Assembly (NCBI GenBank): GCA_964580215.1
Contig: CAZOJT010000047.1
Coordinates: forward strand, 1-22,699
Reading direction: 5' to 3'
Origin: SM23-73-3 sp964580215
GTDB taxonomy: Bacteria > Zixibacteria > MSB-5A5 > SM1-73
Length of the DNA stretch: 22,699 nt
The position numbers were made by a program, and so were the translations under genes. Below, in pieces: positions 1 through 7,477 of this stretch. The notes under the pieces were generated by a model, which was not told the origin of the DNA, made no database searches, and saw only the letters and a program-made list of their open reading frames with translations. The stretch's first letter is position 1. The number at the start of each line of letters is the position of its first letter.

Positions 1-158
1 GCTTGACTTGAAATGCGTATGCATTCATACGAATCCCCCTTTAGTAAAGGGGGATCTAGGGGGATTTTCCAAGTTTCAAATGCGTCCCGCAAAATGCGGG
101 ACGAATCCCCCCTTCCCCCCATTTCTTTAGGGGGGATGTAAACAATTATATGCTCCCC
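1..158. repeat. Mosaic of short inverted repeats downstream of the phosphatase gene
   Basis: No gene is visible here. Two units start with AAATGCGT and end with ACGAATCCCCC: one at about 11-39 with the core ATGCATTCAT, and one at 78-110 whose core is the hairpin CCCGC-AAAAT-GCGGG. Between them is a palindrome of CCCCCTTTA and AAAGGGGG arms (35-53). A third hairpin pairs CCCCCC (115-120) with GGGGGG (130-135). The latter could help end the minus-strand osmolyte operon, but no clear T-tract follows it on that strand. The 11-32 unit recurs near 9002 and 20418. Confidence 0.75.
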
Positions 159-1013
159 TTAGTAACTCGTTTTTGAATCGTGCCTCCCGATCAAATCAAG
201 AACGGCTTGATTCCACCCCCGGGGTCCGATACCTGAAGCTTTATAGACCTTCAGCTTGTTTAGTATGTGTTGTTCGTAGAAGTTGCCCTTTTTTCTTACC
301 AGCACAGGAACATCCACCGATTCAAGCAGAGGAAGGTCGTTTGAGCTATCGCCCAACCCGATGGTCAAAAGATCATTTCCCCAGTTGCTTTTGTATATCT
401 GGGTTAAAAGTTTTACCGCTTTTCCTTTATCGTTACCTCCGGTAAGATGAAAAAGTTTTCCTCCGGTGGTTAAGCTCAGTCCGCTCTTGTTGAACTTCTT
501 TTCTGCTAACTTGATCTTCTCTTTTTTTGTTTTCTTTAAGAAATAAAATGGCTCATCATACTCTCTTTTCTTGGCTAACTTTGCCTCAGTTTTACTAAGG
601 TTAAAAAGAGAGGATATCTCTTCGGCACTTAGATCTCCAAAGCCGACCGCTTTGAGGTTCAATTCATTAAAAACCTCCAAGAATTTTCTTCTAATTTGCC
701 GGTAAGGAGTCCCCAATTCCAAAACCAGATATTTCCCCCTTTTTTTGAGTTCACCCGGTATCTGTCGGAAGTATCCCGGTGGAATGAAAATTGCTCCTCC
801 GTTTTCGGATATGAAGGGATCATCTATCTTCAACTTTCTCTGATAAAGTTCAAGTTCTGCTTTTGTCTTGCTGGAACACAAGATGAGGGGGATTTTTCTT
901 CTTTTGATCTTTTCTAAGGCAGGGAGTGCTTCTCTAAACGAATAATTATCCGCATCCAGCAGGGTGCCATCCAGATCGGTGAAGATCAAAACTCTTTTTC
1001 TTTTTCTGGTCAT
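159..1013 (-). CDS. mpgP: Mannosyl/glucosyl-3-phosphoglycerate phosphatase (HAD superfamily, MPGP family)
   Basis: A 284-residue cytosolic HAD phosphatase that should remove the phosphate from mannosyl- or glucosyl-3-phosphoglycerate, releasing the osmolyte mannosylglycerate or glucosylglycerate. The nucleophile motif is FTDLDGT (D13, D15), motif II is at S47-S48, and the family-specific stretch FISENGGAIF lies at 67-76. A LTGGNDKGKAV segment (190-200) supplies K197, and GLGDSSND (219-226) provides the metal-binding aspartates D222 and D226. Its length is typical of the family. The ATG is 6 bp beyond the stop of the upstream membrane-protein gene, with AAGG just before it. It is the last gene of a three-gene operon whose first gene encodes the matching sugar-phosphoglycerate synthase. 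Family members are promiscuous between mannosyl and glucosyl substrates, so the sugar is undecided. Confidence 0.88.
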   Translation of the reverse strand: MTRKRKRVLIFTDLDGTLLDADNYSFREALPALEKIKRRKIPLILCSSKTKAELELYQRKLKIDDPFISENGGAIFIPPGYFRQIPGELKKRGKYLVLELGTPYRQIRRKFLEVFNELNLKAVGFGDLSAEEISSLFNLSKTEAKLAKKREYDEPFYFLKKTKKEKIKLAEKKFNKSGLSLTTGGKLFHLTGGNDKGKAVKLLTQIYKSNWGNDLLTIGLGDSSNDLPLLESVDVPVLVRKKGNFYEQHILNKLKVYKASGIGPRGWNQAVLDLIGRHDSKTSY

Positions 1014-1019
1014 TTAACC

Positions 1020-1718
1020 TTACAGATGAGAGAACTCATCCGGCTTGGTTTTCTCCTCCTTGGGGGCTTTAAATCTTCTCTCCAGTATATCTTTAGCCAT
1101 ATCCTTTCCGCCCAAGCCGAATGCGATGGCTGATGCTAAAACCACACCCCCAAAAGAGATGGCGAAAGTGGCAACCACGATGCCCCGGGCTATTCCTAAC
1201 TGTTCTATGGCCATGGCAGAGAAGAGTATGATGATCAATATCTGAAAAAGGGTGGCTATCAGCTTGGCGGACTTCACCTGAGCATTAACCAGTCCGATGA
1301 GAATCGCTCTGCTCAAGAATCTGGAAAGAAAATATCCCAAAAGGAAAACGAAGATGGCGACCACGAAATTAGGGATGTAGGTGAAAATAGAGGCGACCAG
1401 ATTATCCACCGCATAGACATCTAAGGTTCCCAAAGCAATTAGGAAGAAAAGAAAAACTGCACACCAGTAGATGATGATTCCGATCATCTCGCTGGGTGAA
1501 CGGCTAATGCTGGCTTTGCTCAAAACTGATGTCATCCCCACCCGGTAGCCAAATACATCGAACTTGACCACCTTCAAAACATACCTCACTATCAATTTCA
1601 GTATCCAGGCGAGGATGAATCCTAAGACGATAATTATAATGAGTTGCAGCGCATCGGGAGCGAAGCTGGCGATCTTTTTCCAGGATTGGGCAATCGATAT
1701 TTTCCATGAGGATTCCAT
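1020..1718 (-). CDS. MscS-related small membrane protein (conserved TM-helix family)
   Basis: A 232-residue integral membrane protein with about five predicted helices (roughly 23-45, 77-97, 113-136, 151-171 and 177-201). The last helix ends in AIAFGLGGKDMAKDILERR (198-215), the hallmark of MscS-related TM-helix (PF05552-type) proteins. The large cytoplasmic MscS beta domain is absent and only a short charged tail follows, so this is a membrane-only relative and gating by tension is not guaranteed. The start is secure: a near-perfect AGGAGGT lies 6 nt before the ATG. The gene sits between an osmolyte synthase (17 bp upstream) and its phosphatase (6 bp downstream). The inferred role is solute release or tension sensing coupled to osmolyte production. 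A non-channel scaffold role is also possible. Confidence 0.8.
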   Translation of the reverse strand: MESSWKISIAQSWKKIASFAPDALQLIIIIVLGFILAWILKLIVRYVLKVVKFDVFGYRVGMTSVLSKASISRSPSEMIGIIIYWCAVFLFFLIALGTLDVYAVDNLVASIFTYIPNFVVAIFVFLLGYFLSRFLSRAILIGLVNAQVKSAKLIATLFQILIIILFSAMAIEQLGIARGIVVATFAISFGGVVLASAIAFGLGGKDMAKDILERRFKAPKEEKTKPDEFSHL

Positions 1719-1735
1719 CTGGCACCTCCTCTGGC

Positions 1736-3010
1736 CTACGGTTTAATTTGCTTATCCCAGTTGGCTAAAAGGTAAATCTTCTGATTTTCAAACTCCTGGC
1801 TTAAGGCTTCTAGTTTTTCTTCCACCTTCCCTGCATCCGAATCCATGGTCTGGTTGACGAAGGAGGCAATCCATCCCAGATAGAGAGGGGTTAAGGATTT
1901 CAAAATATGAGTTCGGGACATCACCTGTCGATGATATGCCAGGGCAAAGGTGTATATGATCCTGACCCAGGTGGCATCTGGAAGATAAAATTCAACCACA
2001 TGATGGGAGGCAACCTCTTTCAGTTGAACCATCAAGTCAGGCGAGAGGATCTTTTGCCATACCGGTGTTAGATTGGACAACCCATGTTTGAAGCTGTCCA
2101 CCATTCTCTCCAGATTCACCCGGATCGGCTCCAGCCCCACCTCAAATTTAAAGCCAAATTCCTTAACCAGCTCTGAGTTGGAGACCTTTGACCAAACATG
2201 GTAGTAGGTCTCCATCAAAAGGAACACCGAGCCAATCACTTGTACCAGCATGTCGGAAAGATCGGTTCCCGGGTCTTTTGCCTGGTGAATCTTTGCCCCC
2301 AAGAAGGATTGACAAACCTTAAAATCGTCTGCCATAGCGGTGGTGCTCATCCAGATGTCTATGCCGAAGCGGGCCACGTCTGTGTCGTAAACTTTCTTTT
2401 GAAGATAGTGCTGTGCCAATCTGCCCGAAAATCCAAAGTCACCCCCGATGGGCTGTCTGATTCTCTTTCCATACAAAGCCCTGGTTAAAGGATAGACTAT
2501 GCTGTTGGTTATGGTGCCGTCATACTTGTGGCGCTTGTAGTAGGGGGCGACGAAATCATATTCGTGAAAAAGGACCGGTTCGATCAGAGCTTCAATCCAC
2601 TCCGGCGTAATACTTCTTAGATCCGAATCAACCACCGCACAGGCTTTGGCATTCAAAGCAGAAGCTATCTTAAAGATGGTCCTGAAAGCGCTCCCCTTTC
2701 CGGGTATGCCGTGATATGGTGTGACTATTTTGTGGATAGGATAGACAGGATGTTCCATCAACAAAACGTCCAGATCATCCAAACTGGTTTCTTTTACCCG
2801 TTCCGGCGTTCCATCAGTGGAACCTCCGTCTGAGTTAACCAGAAGGGTGCGGTATTTAGGGAAGTATTTTGTCAGCCCGGCTGAAACTGCCCTCACCACA
2901 TGGGGGATGGTCAGGGCATTATTGTAGCTGGGTATCCCCACCAATACATCCACTTCCTTGATATTCTGAATCTGTTTTTTAACTTCCCTGGATAATACGT
3001 CCTTCGCCAT
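1736..3010 (-). CDS. GT81-like glycosyltransferase, probable glucosyl/mannosyl-3-phosphoglycerate synthase
   Basis: A 424-residue GT-A fold glycosyltransferase inferred to join a nucleotide sugar to 3-phosphoglycerate, the first step of glucosylglycerate or mannosylglycerate synthesis. Visible motifs are DVLVGIPSYNNA (21-32), VNSDGGSTDGT (58-68), GKGSA (104-108, a likely acceptor loop), the metal-binding DSD (128-130), RQPIGGDFGFS (185-195), GIDIW (216-220) and KIHQAKDPG (240-248) with a likely metal-ligand histidine H242. The QPIGG-plus-GID pattern is shared by glucosyl-3-phosphoglycerate synthases (GT81) and mannosylglycerate synthase (GT78). The phosphatase two genes downstream favours the two-step phosphorylated route. 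The C-terminal third is helical. This is the first gene of the operon. The ATG has only a weak upstream GAGAG, and I could not place a convincing promoter. Confidence 0.78.
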   Translation of the reverse strand: MAKDVLSREVKKQIQNIKEVDVLVGIPSYNNALTIPHVVRAVSAGLTKYFPKYRTLLVNSDGGSTDGTPERVKETSLDDLDVLLMEHPVYPIHKIVTPYHGIPGKGSAFRTIFKIASALNAKACAVVDSDLRSITPEWIEALIEPVLFHEYDFVAPYYKRHKYDGTITNSIVYPLTRALYGKRIRQPIGGDFGFSGRLAQHYLQKKVYDTDVARFGIDIWMSTTAMADDFKVCQSFLGAKIHQAKDPGTDLSDMLVQVIGSVFLLMETYYHVWSKVSNSELVKEFGFKFEVGLEPIRVNLERMVDSFKHGLSNLTPVWQKILSPDLMVQLKEVASHHVVEFYLPDATWVRIIYTFALAYHRQVMSRTHILKSLTPLYLGWIASFVNQTMDSDAGKVEEKLEALSQEFENQKIYLLANWDKQIKP

Positions 3011-3785
3011 ATTTTCACACTCTCAAAAGTGATCCCCGATTTATTCCTCACCAGAAGTTTTGTAGCCTTTCACAGCCGGTATGTTTTTATGAGCATATCA
3101 CCACTGATATTTTTCACTCAGCCTACTGTAGGAAAGAGGCTTCTCTTTTCACTCACCTCTATTTCAAAATAAACGGATTTCTTTAAATAGCATTTATGCA
3201 ATTCCGCTTTTCGTAGAAAGTTAAAATAAACTTTTTCAAAAAACAAGTCTTTTTCAAATATAAATCGAAATATGAGCGGTTAGGATCTTAGCCTTCAACT
3301 CTTTACTCTTAACTATTCTTGAGCCTTGCTCCTTAAGGGAATCACCTGATTTTCCTGTTGGGGCGGGGGTTGCACCCCGCGCCCCTTTTCTATGGTCACG
3401 GAGACCCGTCTGGGAGACGACCGCCCATCTGGGCGGACAGGGTACAACCCCTGTCCGATCTGGTATGGCACTTCTTGTAAGACGGAGGGACCACAGGCAA
3501 CAGTGTCCAGGAGGGCGAAGGTGTTATTCCAAGTGTATACGCCGTGTCAGGCGATAACAGGATGACTGAGAATTGTCATTCTAAGCCCCGCCTCCGGCGG
3601 GACGAAGAATCTCGCTTCCCAACCCGCATAAAACCAAGATTCTTCACTCCGCGGAGTTTACCCTGAGGCAATCCAGACCCTTCGCTTCGCCCGCCTTAGG
3701 CAAGGCTTCGCTCAGGGTGACAAGTGCCGAAGGGCTCCCTTCAGAATGACACAATTGGAGTTCTCGGTCAGCCTGATAAAGCCTG
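3011..3785. repeat. 775-bp gene-free region with AT-rich leader and clustered hairpin repeats
   Basis: The part next to the osmolyte operon (about 3011-3340) is AT-rich and probably holds its promoter. It includes two CTTTTTCAAA direct repeats (near 3229 and 3250). From about 3360 it turns into GC hairpins: one reading GGGGCGGGGGTTGCACCCC, and another around GACAGGG and CCCTGTC. At 3574-3648 is a dispersed-repeat unit with TGTCATTCTAAGCCCCGCC, GGCGGGACGAAGAATCTC and, inverted, AGATTCTTCACT. A CGCTCAGGGTGACA end follows near 3710. A diverged copy lies at 20376-20473. No coding sequence is convincing. Confidence 0.6.
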
Positions 3786-5393
3786 TCATTCCGTAGGTTC
3801 TGGAACAATAGTAGAATCAACTACAGCAGATCCAACTACTTTATCCGTTACATTAGTGAATTTATAAGGATGCTTGTGGTTTGAGAAGTAGCTTTCATCC
3901 TTCAACAGGTCATAACTAGTGCAAAAATAATGGTTGAAGACTATCCTGAATGTGTTTACAGGTGTTATGCTAGGATACAGCTCCTTGTCACCGTCATCAG
4001 GCAGATAATAGGCGTTGAATATAGACATTCTTTCTTTCATGTCAGTTTTATTTATATCTTCCCAGTCTGTCATAGAACCTGGTCCGTGATCGCCCTGGAG
4101 GATTATAATGGGAGGTCGTGGTGAGTTAGATATTATGGAGTCTATGGTCTCTTCTAACTTCTTATTAATAAAAGTAAGTTGCTTTTTATAACCCTCTATA
4201 TACTCAGCTCTATCCTTCGGATTTACAATAATGTCGGTTCCATCCAAAAAAGATGGCCACTTTTTGCCCGGCTTGACCGGCTCTCCGTCTTCTCCAAATA
4301 CAAAAGGAGGATGTGGAGCGATGATATGGGCAAAAACGAAGAGGGGAGAATCCTTTTCAGTCATGTTTGCCAGCCGGTCAAAGGCAAACAAAATCCGTTC
4401 CCTTTGTGAATCAAACTGCGATTTCTTTCCCAGTTTATTCAGCACAAAAGCGGTGGGAGTAGTGTTTATTAGCGTGTTTTGCAATTCGCTTAAGGATCGT
4501 CCGGGACGCATATAAATATCAGCCTTCTCTATATTGGTAGCGCTTATTCCTGAATTAAATGCCACAAACACATAGCCATTCCGTTTCAGAAACTTGGAAA
4601 CGGCACTCTCCTTGATTAGTTTACCCAATCGCCTTATATCACGGGAGTCTGTGCCGACTAGTTTACGGCTTAAAGCATCGTGATGCTTCATGTTTAAAGA
4701 GGATGAGAGTGATAGAACGGTTTGGCAGTAATTTGACCTGCTCTTGTTGGCAACGTAAAAACCCTTTTGGGTTAAATACTTTAGGAACTCGCTATTATCA
4801 TATTGATATACATGCTTAAGGATATCCGCTCTGCCGTATCCATCCAAAATGAGGTAGTAGATGCTGGGAAGTTTTTCGGATTCGTCCGAATCTGGCGCAC
4901 GGCTTTGTGTTTCCACACCTTCATCATCCCGAGAGGCGAGCCAATGCTGAGCCTCGAAAGCGGCAATTCTAACAGCAGGCATGGCCACCAAAAAAGCAGC
5001 CACCAAGTTTAACACAATGGTAAGACGACGTAAATTCCTGTGTGTCTTTATGGTTGAATACACTCCCGAGATAAGCACGATGCCACATACAACCAGAACG
5101 TATCCATGTTTGATCTTCTCCCCTATAATTGAGTATGCTGAGTAAAAAAGAAGCCCATAAGAAAAGAACAGCAATAAGGACAAGGAGACAATTATTCCCG
5201 CTTTGTTCCTGTCTTTGATAATAAGACTCAATATTACAAACATCACCAGGGTGAAACAGATTACCATGATTATCGGGGTAACAATTGCACTCAAATAAAG
5301 TTCTCCCACATTATGAGAAAAGATAGACAGAATGGGAAATAGGGCGAACAAAAAGGGGTGAATGACAAGTGATTTCTTCATATCCTGTTTCAC
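3786..5393 (-). CDS. Membrane-anchored sulfatase/phosphotransferase-fold enzyme (alkaline phosphatase superfamily)
   Basis: A 535-residue protein with about five N-terminal membrane helices (within 11-145) followed by a catalytic domain outside the cytoplasmic membrane, the plan of LtaS and phosphoethanolamine transferases. Catalytic-domain motifs are YLILDGYGRAD (180-190, metal ligand D184), SNYCQTVLSLSSSLN (220-234, probable nucleophile T225), AHIIAPHPPF (355-364) and ILQGDHGPG (431-439, D435 and H436). The CxPSR formylglycine site of true sulfatases is absent, so transfer or hydrolysis of a phosphorylated envelope group fits better. The start is GTG at 5393, supported by GGAGG four bases upstream; an ATG four codons in lies too far from it. 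The gene begins 1 bp after the methyltransferase stop, implying coupled translation. The substrate is unknown. Confidence 0.75.
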   Translation of the reverse strand: MKQDMKKSLVIHPFLFALFPILSIFSHNVGELYLSAIVTPIIMVICFTLVMFVILSLIIKDRNKAGIIVSLSLLLFFSYGLLFYSAYSIIGEKIKHGYVLVVCGIVLISGVYSTIKTHRNLRRLTIVLNLVAAFLVAMPAVRIAAFEAQHWLASRDDEGVETQSRAPDSDESEKLPSIYYLILDGYGRADILKHVYQYDNSEFLKYLTQKGFYVANKSRSNYCQTVLSLSSSLNMKHHDALSRKLVGTDSRDIRRLGKLIKESAVSKFLKRNGYVFVAFNSGISATNIEKADIYMRPGRSLSELQNTLINTTPTAFVLNKLGKKSQFDSQRERILFAFDRLANMTEKDSPLFVFAHIIAPHPPFVFGEDGEPVKPGKKWPSFLDGTDIIVNPKDRAEYIEGYKKQLTFINKKLEETIDSIISNSPRPPIIILQGDHGPGSMTDWEDINKTDMKERMSIFNAYYLPDDGDKELYPSITPVNTFRIVFNHYFCTSYDLLKDESYFSNHKHPYKFTNVTDKVVGSAVVDSTIVPEPTE

Positions 5394-5394
5394 T

Positions 5395-6771
5395 TTACCT
5401 CCTTTGCATAAGGTATAAGATTCTTTCCGTATCTTTTATCTTCACAGAACTTTGTATGGTGAAACATTTACTGAACGTGTTTTCAAAAGCTGGCTGGGTG
5501 TAATCGGGGAAAACATCCTCTCTGGTTGAGAGGAGTCTTTTAACCTGACTGTCACTCTTGGGAATGAATTCAATGACAAGCCAGTGACAAATTTTGCTAA
5601 AAAAGTCTGCAATTTTCTTGAATGGGAGGTTGTTAGAGATAGCCAGATGATGAATTAAAGCCAAAGCAAGTACCGTGTCTGTAGGACCGCGTTTAAGAAT
5701 TGACATTCTTTCCTGATTCTCCCAACCGATATTGGGACTTGGATTAGTCAAATCCAGCAAGAGAGGTAAAATATCGGTTTCACCCTTTTTTTTGCATTCC
5801 AGGTAATTTTTCTCCACAGCCGCAGGATCGATATCAAAAGAGATGGTAAAAATTCCCTTATGGCTGGCGATACGGCTGAACATGCCGATGTTTGCACCAA
5901 GATCCCAAACCATCTTTGGACTAATCTTGTCTAAGAACTCAGAGATAAGTTGGTTTTTTAGATGAAGCGCATTCGGTGAATAATTGGTATCCTCATAGTA
6001 ATTAGCCCACTCGGTGCCTTTAGGTTGCCACTTCAGTTTTTTGACAGCGGATTCTAAGTTGTCCACAAGACCCCAAAAAGCTCGTTCACCTATTTTATGA
6101 CCACTTGTATTTATAGTTTTATCGGCAAAATGTTTTTGGCTCTTAGCATGAAGATGGATGTGAGAAAACAAGGAAAATCTGAACCGGGTCCGAAAAGGAA
6201 GAAGCGAGCTTGCCAAATCCAAAGGAATCCCATCTATTTGAACTCTAAATAATTGATTCAGCCGAATATCCCTATAGCTCATCAGAGCTAAAGGGGCAAG
6301 AAAATGTTGGCAGAACTGTCTATATGCAACCCAGGTCTGCCCTTCTCGGTATTTCTCGAAAGAAAGGGTATCAATAAATACAGGTTTCCCTTTCATAAAT
6401 TGTATATTGTAGACGCTGCTATCTTTTAAGCTCATCCCAAACTCAAGCGCTGTCTTCTGAATCTTAAGTGTGGTTAGGGCCGCATCCTTCAGTTGGCTAA
6501 AACACCATTCATAAGGATATGATATAAATGGTATCAACTCAGGCTTGAGTATCTTGTAAGCTTTATCAGTTTTGGCATAATCTGTGCCAACTTCATCATG
6601 GGAAATCAAAAGTCCTGAATACACAAGTTTTTCATAAAGACCAGAGTCAATTAGGTGGTCATAGTTCTCCTTGTATATAATATTTACCTGGCGATAAACT
6701 AAACCATCATAAAAAAAGACGAACCCGCTTGGATCCCGAAAGGAGCTTGCAATATTTCCGTTACTTGCCAT
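5395..6771 (-). CDS. Class I SAM methyltransferase with a large N-terminal domain (NoeA-like), possible kinase-like fold
   Basis: A 458-residue protein in two halves. The C-terminal half is a Rossmann methyltransferase: motif I is VWDLGANIGMFSR (288-300), the acidic motif II is FDIDP (312-316), and a LALIHHLAI segment follows. The N-terminal half begins with FRDPSGFVFF (11-20), typical of NoeA-like proteins found in polysaccharide and nodulation gene sets. It also carries LKDSSVYNIQF plus VFIDTLSFE with D117, N122 and D134, a spacing like the catalytic loop and metal site of aminoglycoside/LPS kinases. The ATG at 6771 overlaps the upstream small gene by 11 bp. A longer reading from 6861 adds 30 residues wholly inside that gene and lacks conserved character. 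Inferred role: methylating, and perhaps phosphorylating, an envelope glycan. Confidence 0.75.
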   Translation of the reverse strand: MASNGNIASSFRDPSGFVFFYDGLVYRQVNIIYKENYDHLIDSGLYEKLVYSGLLISHDEVGTDYAKTDKAYKILKPELIPFISYPYEWCFSQLKDAALTTLKIQKTALEFGMSLKDSSVYNIQFMKGKPVFIDTLSFEKYREGQTWVAYRQFCQHFLAPLALMSYRDIRLNQLFRVQIDGIPLDLASSLLPFRTRFRFSLFSHIHLHAKSQKHFADKTINTSGHKIGERAFWGLVDNLESAVKKLKWQPKGTEWANYYEDTNYSPNALHLKNQLISEFLDKISPKMVWDLGANIGMFSRIASHKGIFTISFDIDPAAVEKNYLECKKKGETDILPLLLDLTNPSPNIGWENQERMSILKRGPTDTVLALALIHHLAISNNLPFKKIADFFSKICHWLVIEFIPKSDSQVKRLLSTREDVFPDYTQPAFENTFSKCFTIQSSVKIKDTERILYLMQRR

Positions 6772-6997
6772 CGTCTTTCTTTTTTTCCCTTTTTGAAAAC
6801 AGATTAGAAAGGGATGCTTTGATGTTTTTCCAAAAGATCTTAATTGCAAAAAAAGCCCCAAGCAAGCCGGCTATAAGCAGTTGAAGCAAATAGCTGCCGG
6901 TTCCGGGATCGATATAAGCAAAAGCGTCACGAGTAAAAATCAAAAGTATCATGCCCACCAAAACAAGCCATCTTGCTAATTTTCTTGAATATGTCAC
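6761..6997 (-). CDS. Small exported membrane protein with YIDPGTGS motif
   Basis: A 78-residue protein with a basic N-terminus (YSRKLARW), a hydrophobic stretch, and a probable signal-peptidase site after TRDAFA. The mature protein would start YIDPGTGSYLLQ, followed by one membrane helix (LLIAGLLGAFFAIKIFW) and a lysine-rich cytoplasmic tail (KREKKKDDGK). Small IDPGTGS proteins are, from memory, often found beside sulfatase-fold enzymes and methyltransferases, but their function is not established. I prefer the GTG at 6997, which has GAGG eight bases upstream; the frame stays open to a TTG at 7021 that would add eight residues and has no visible ribosome binding site. The stop overlaps the methyltransferase start by 11 bp, so it is the first gene of the trio. 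Confidence 0.75.
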   Translation of the reverse strand: MTYSRKLARWLVLVGMILLIFTRDAFAYIDPGTGSYLLQLLIAGLLGAFFAIKIFWKNIKASLSNLFSKREKKKDDGK

Positions 6998-7477
6998 CGT
7001 AACCACCTCTTCATAAATCAAACAATTCTATTGTAACAATTCTATATGTTTAAAATTCGCAGATTCGATCATTCGGCTTATTAAAAATTCTGGAATGTAA
7101 AACATAATGGTGAATGGGCAAATCACCCTATTTCCCCAATCAACATCTTTAATTACGGATATTCTTCAATTTAGTGGATAGAATTCTGGGTAACAAAGAC
7201 AGGCGTAAGGAGTCAATGAAAGTGACGTTTTTCGAGACCTCACCCCCTATCCCCCTCTCCACAAATGTGGAGAGGGGGAACAAGGGGGAGAGGTAGAAAA
7301 AGACGGAATTTTGCACTCCTCCGCCTAAGACGAATGCGCCCAGACGGGCGGGCGTCTGCCCGCCCCCGGGGGAATGGCAAATTGAACCTCCATAGTCGTA
7401 TATGTGCCTAGGCATATTCATTCAGATATTAACACCTAATTTGGAGAAGAACCTTAATTACTTAATTTTTTTTGGTC
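6998..7477. repeat. Gene-free region with a CCTCACCCCC inverted repeat and a GC hairpin
   Basis: An AT-rich leader lies above the small membrane-protein gene (to about 7150). At about 7235-7295 is a repeat with outer GACCTCACCCCC and GGGGGAGAGGT ends. Its centre is a perfect 13-bp stem (7251-7263 with 7266-7278, loop AA). A degraded copy lies at 22584-22665. A second hairpin pairs GGGCGGGC (7346-7353) with GCCCGCCC (7358-7365) around GTCT. A 90-codon minus-strand frame spanning these repeats is repeat-derived and not a convincing gene. Confidence 0.65.

Noticed and set aside
3786..5393. Annotation as a true sulfatase
   Set aside because: No C/S-x-P-x-R formylglycine motif; the nucleophile region reads SNYCQTVLSLSSSLN, closer to phosphotransferase-type enzymes.
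6772..6861. Longer N-terminus for the methyltransferase
   Set aside because: The 30 extra codons lie inside the upstream small gene, and the conserved FRDPSGFVFF segment begins shortly after the 6771 ATG.
7149..7421. 90-codon minus-strand frame in the gap above the glycosyltransferase
   Set aside because: Mostly built from the C-rich inverted repeat and the GC hairpin; not protein-like.
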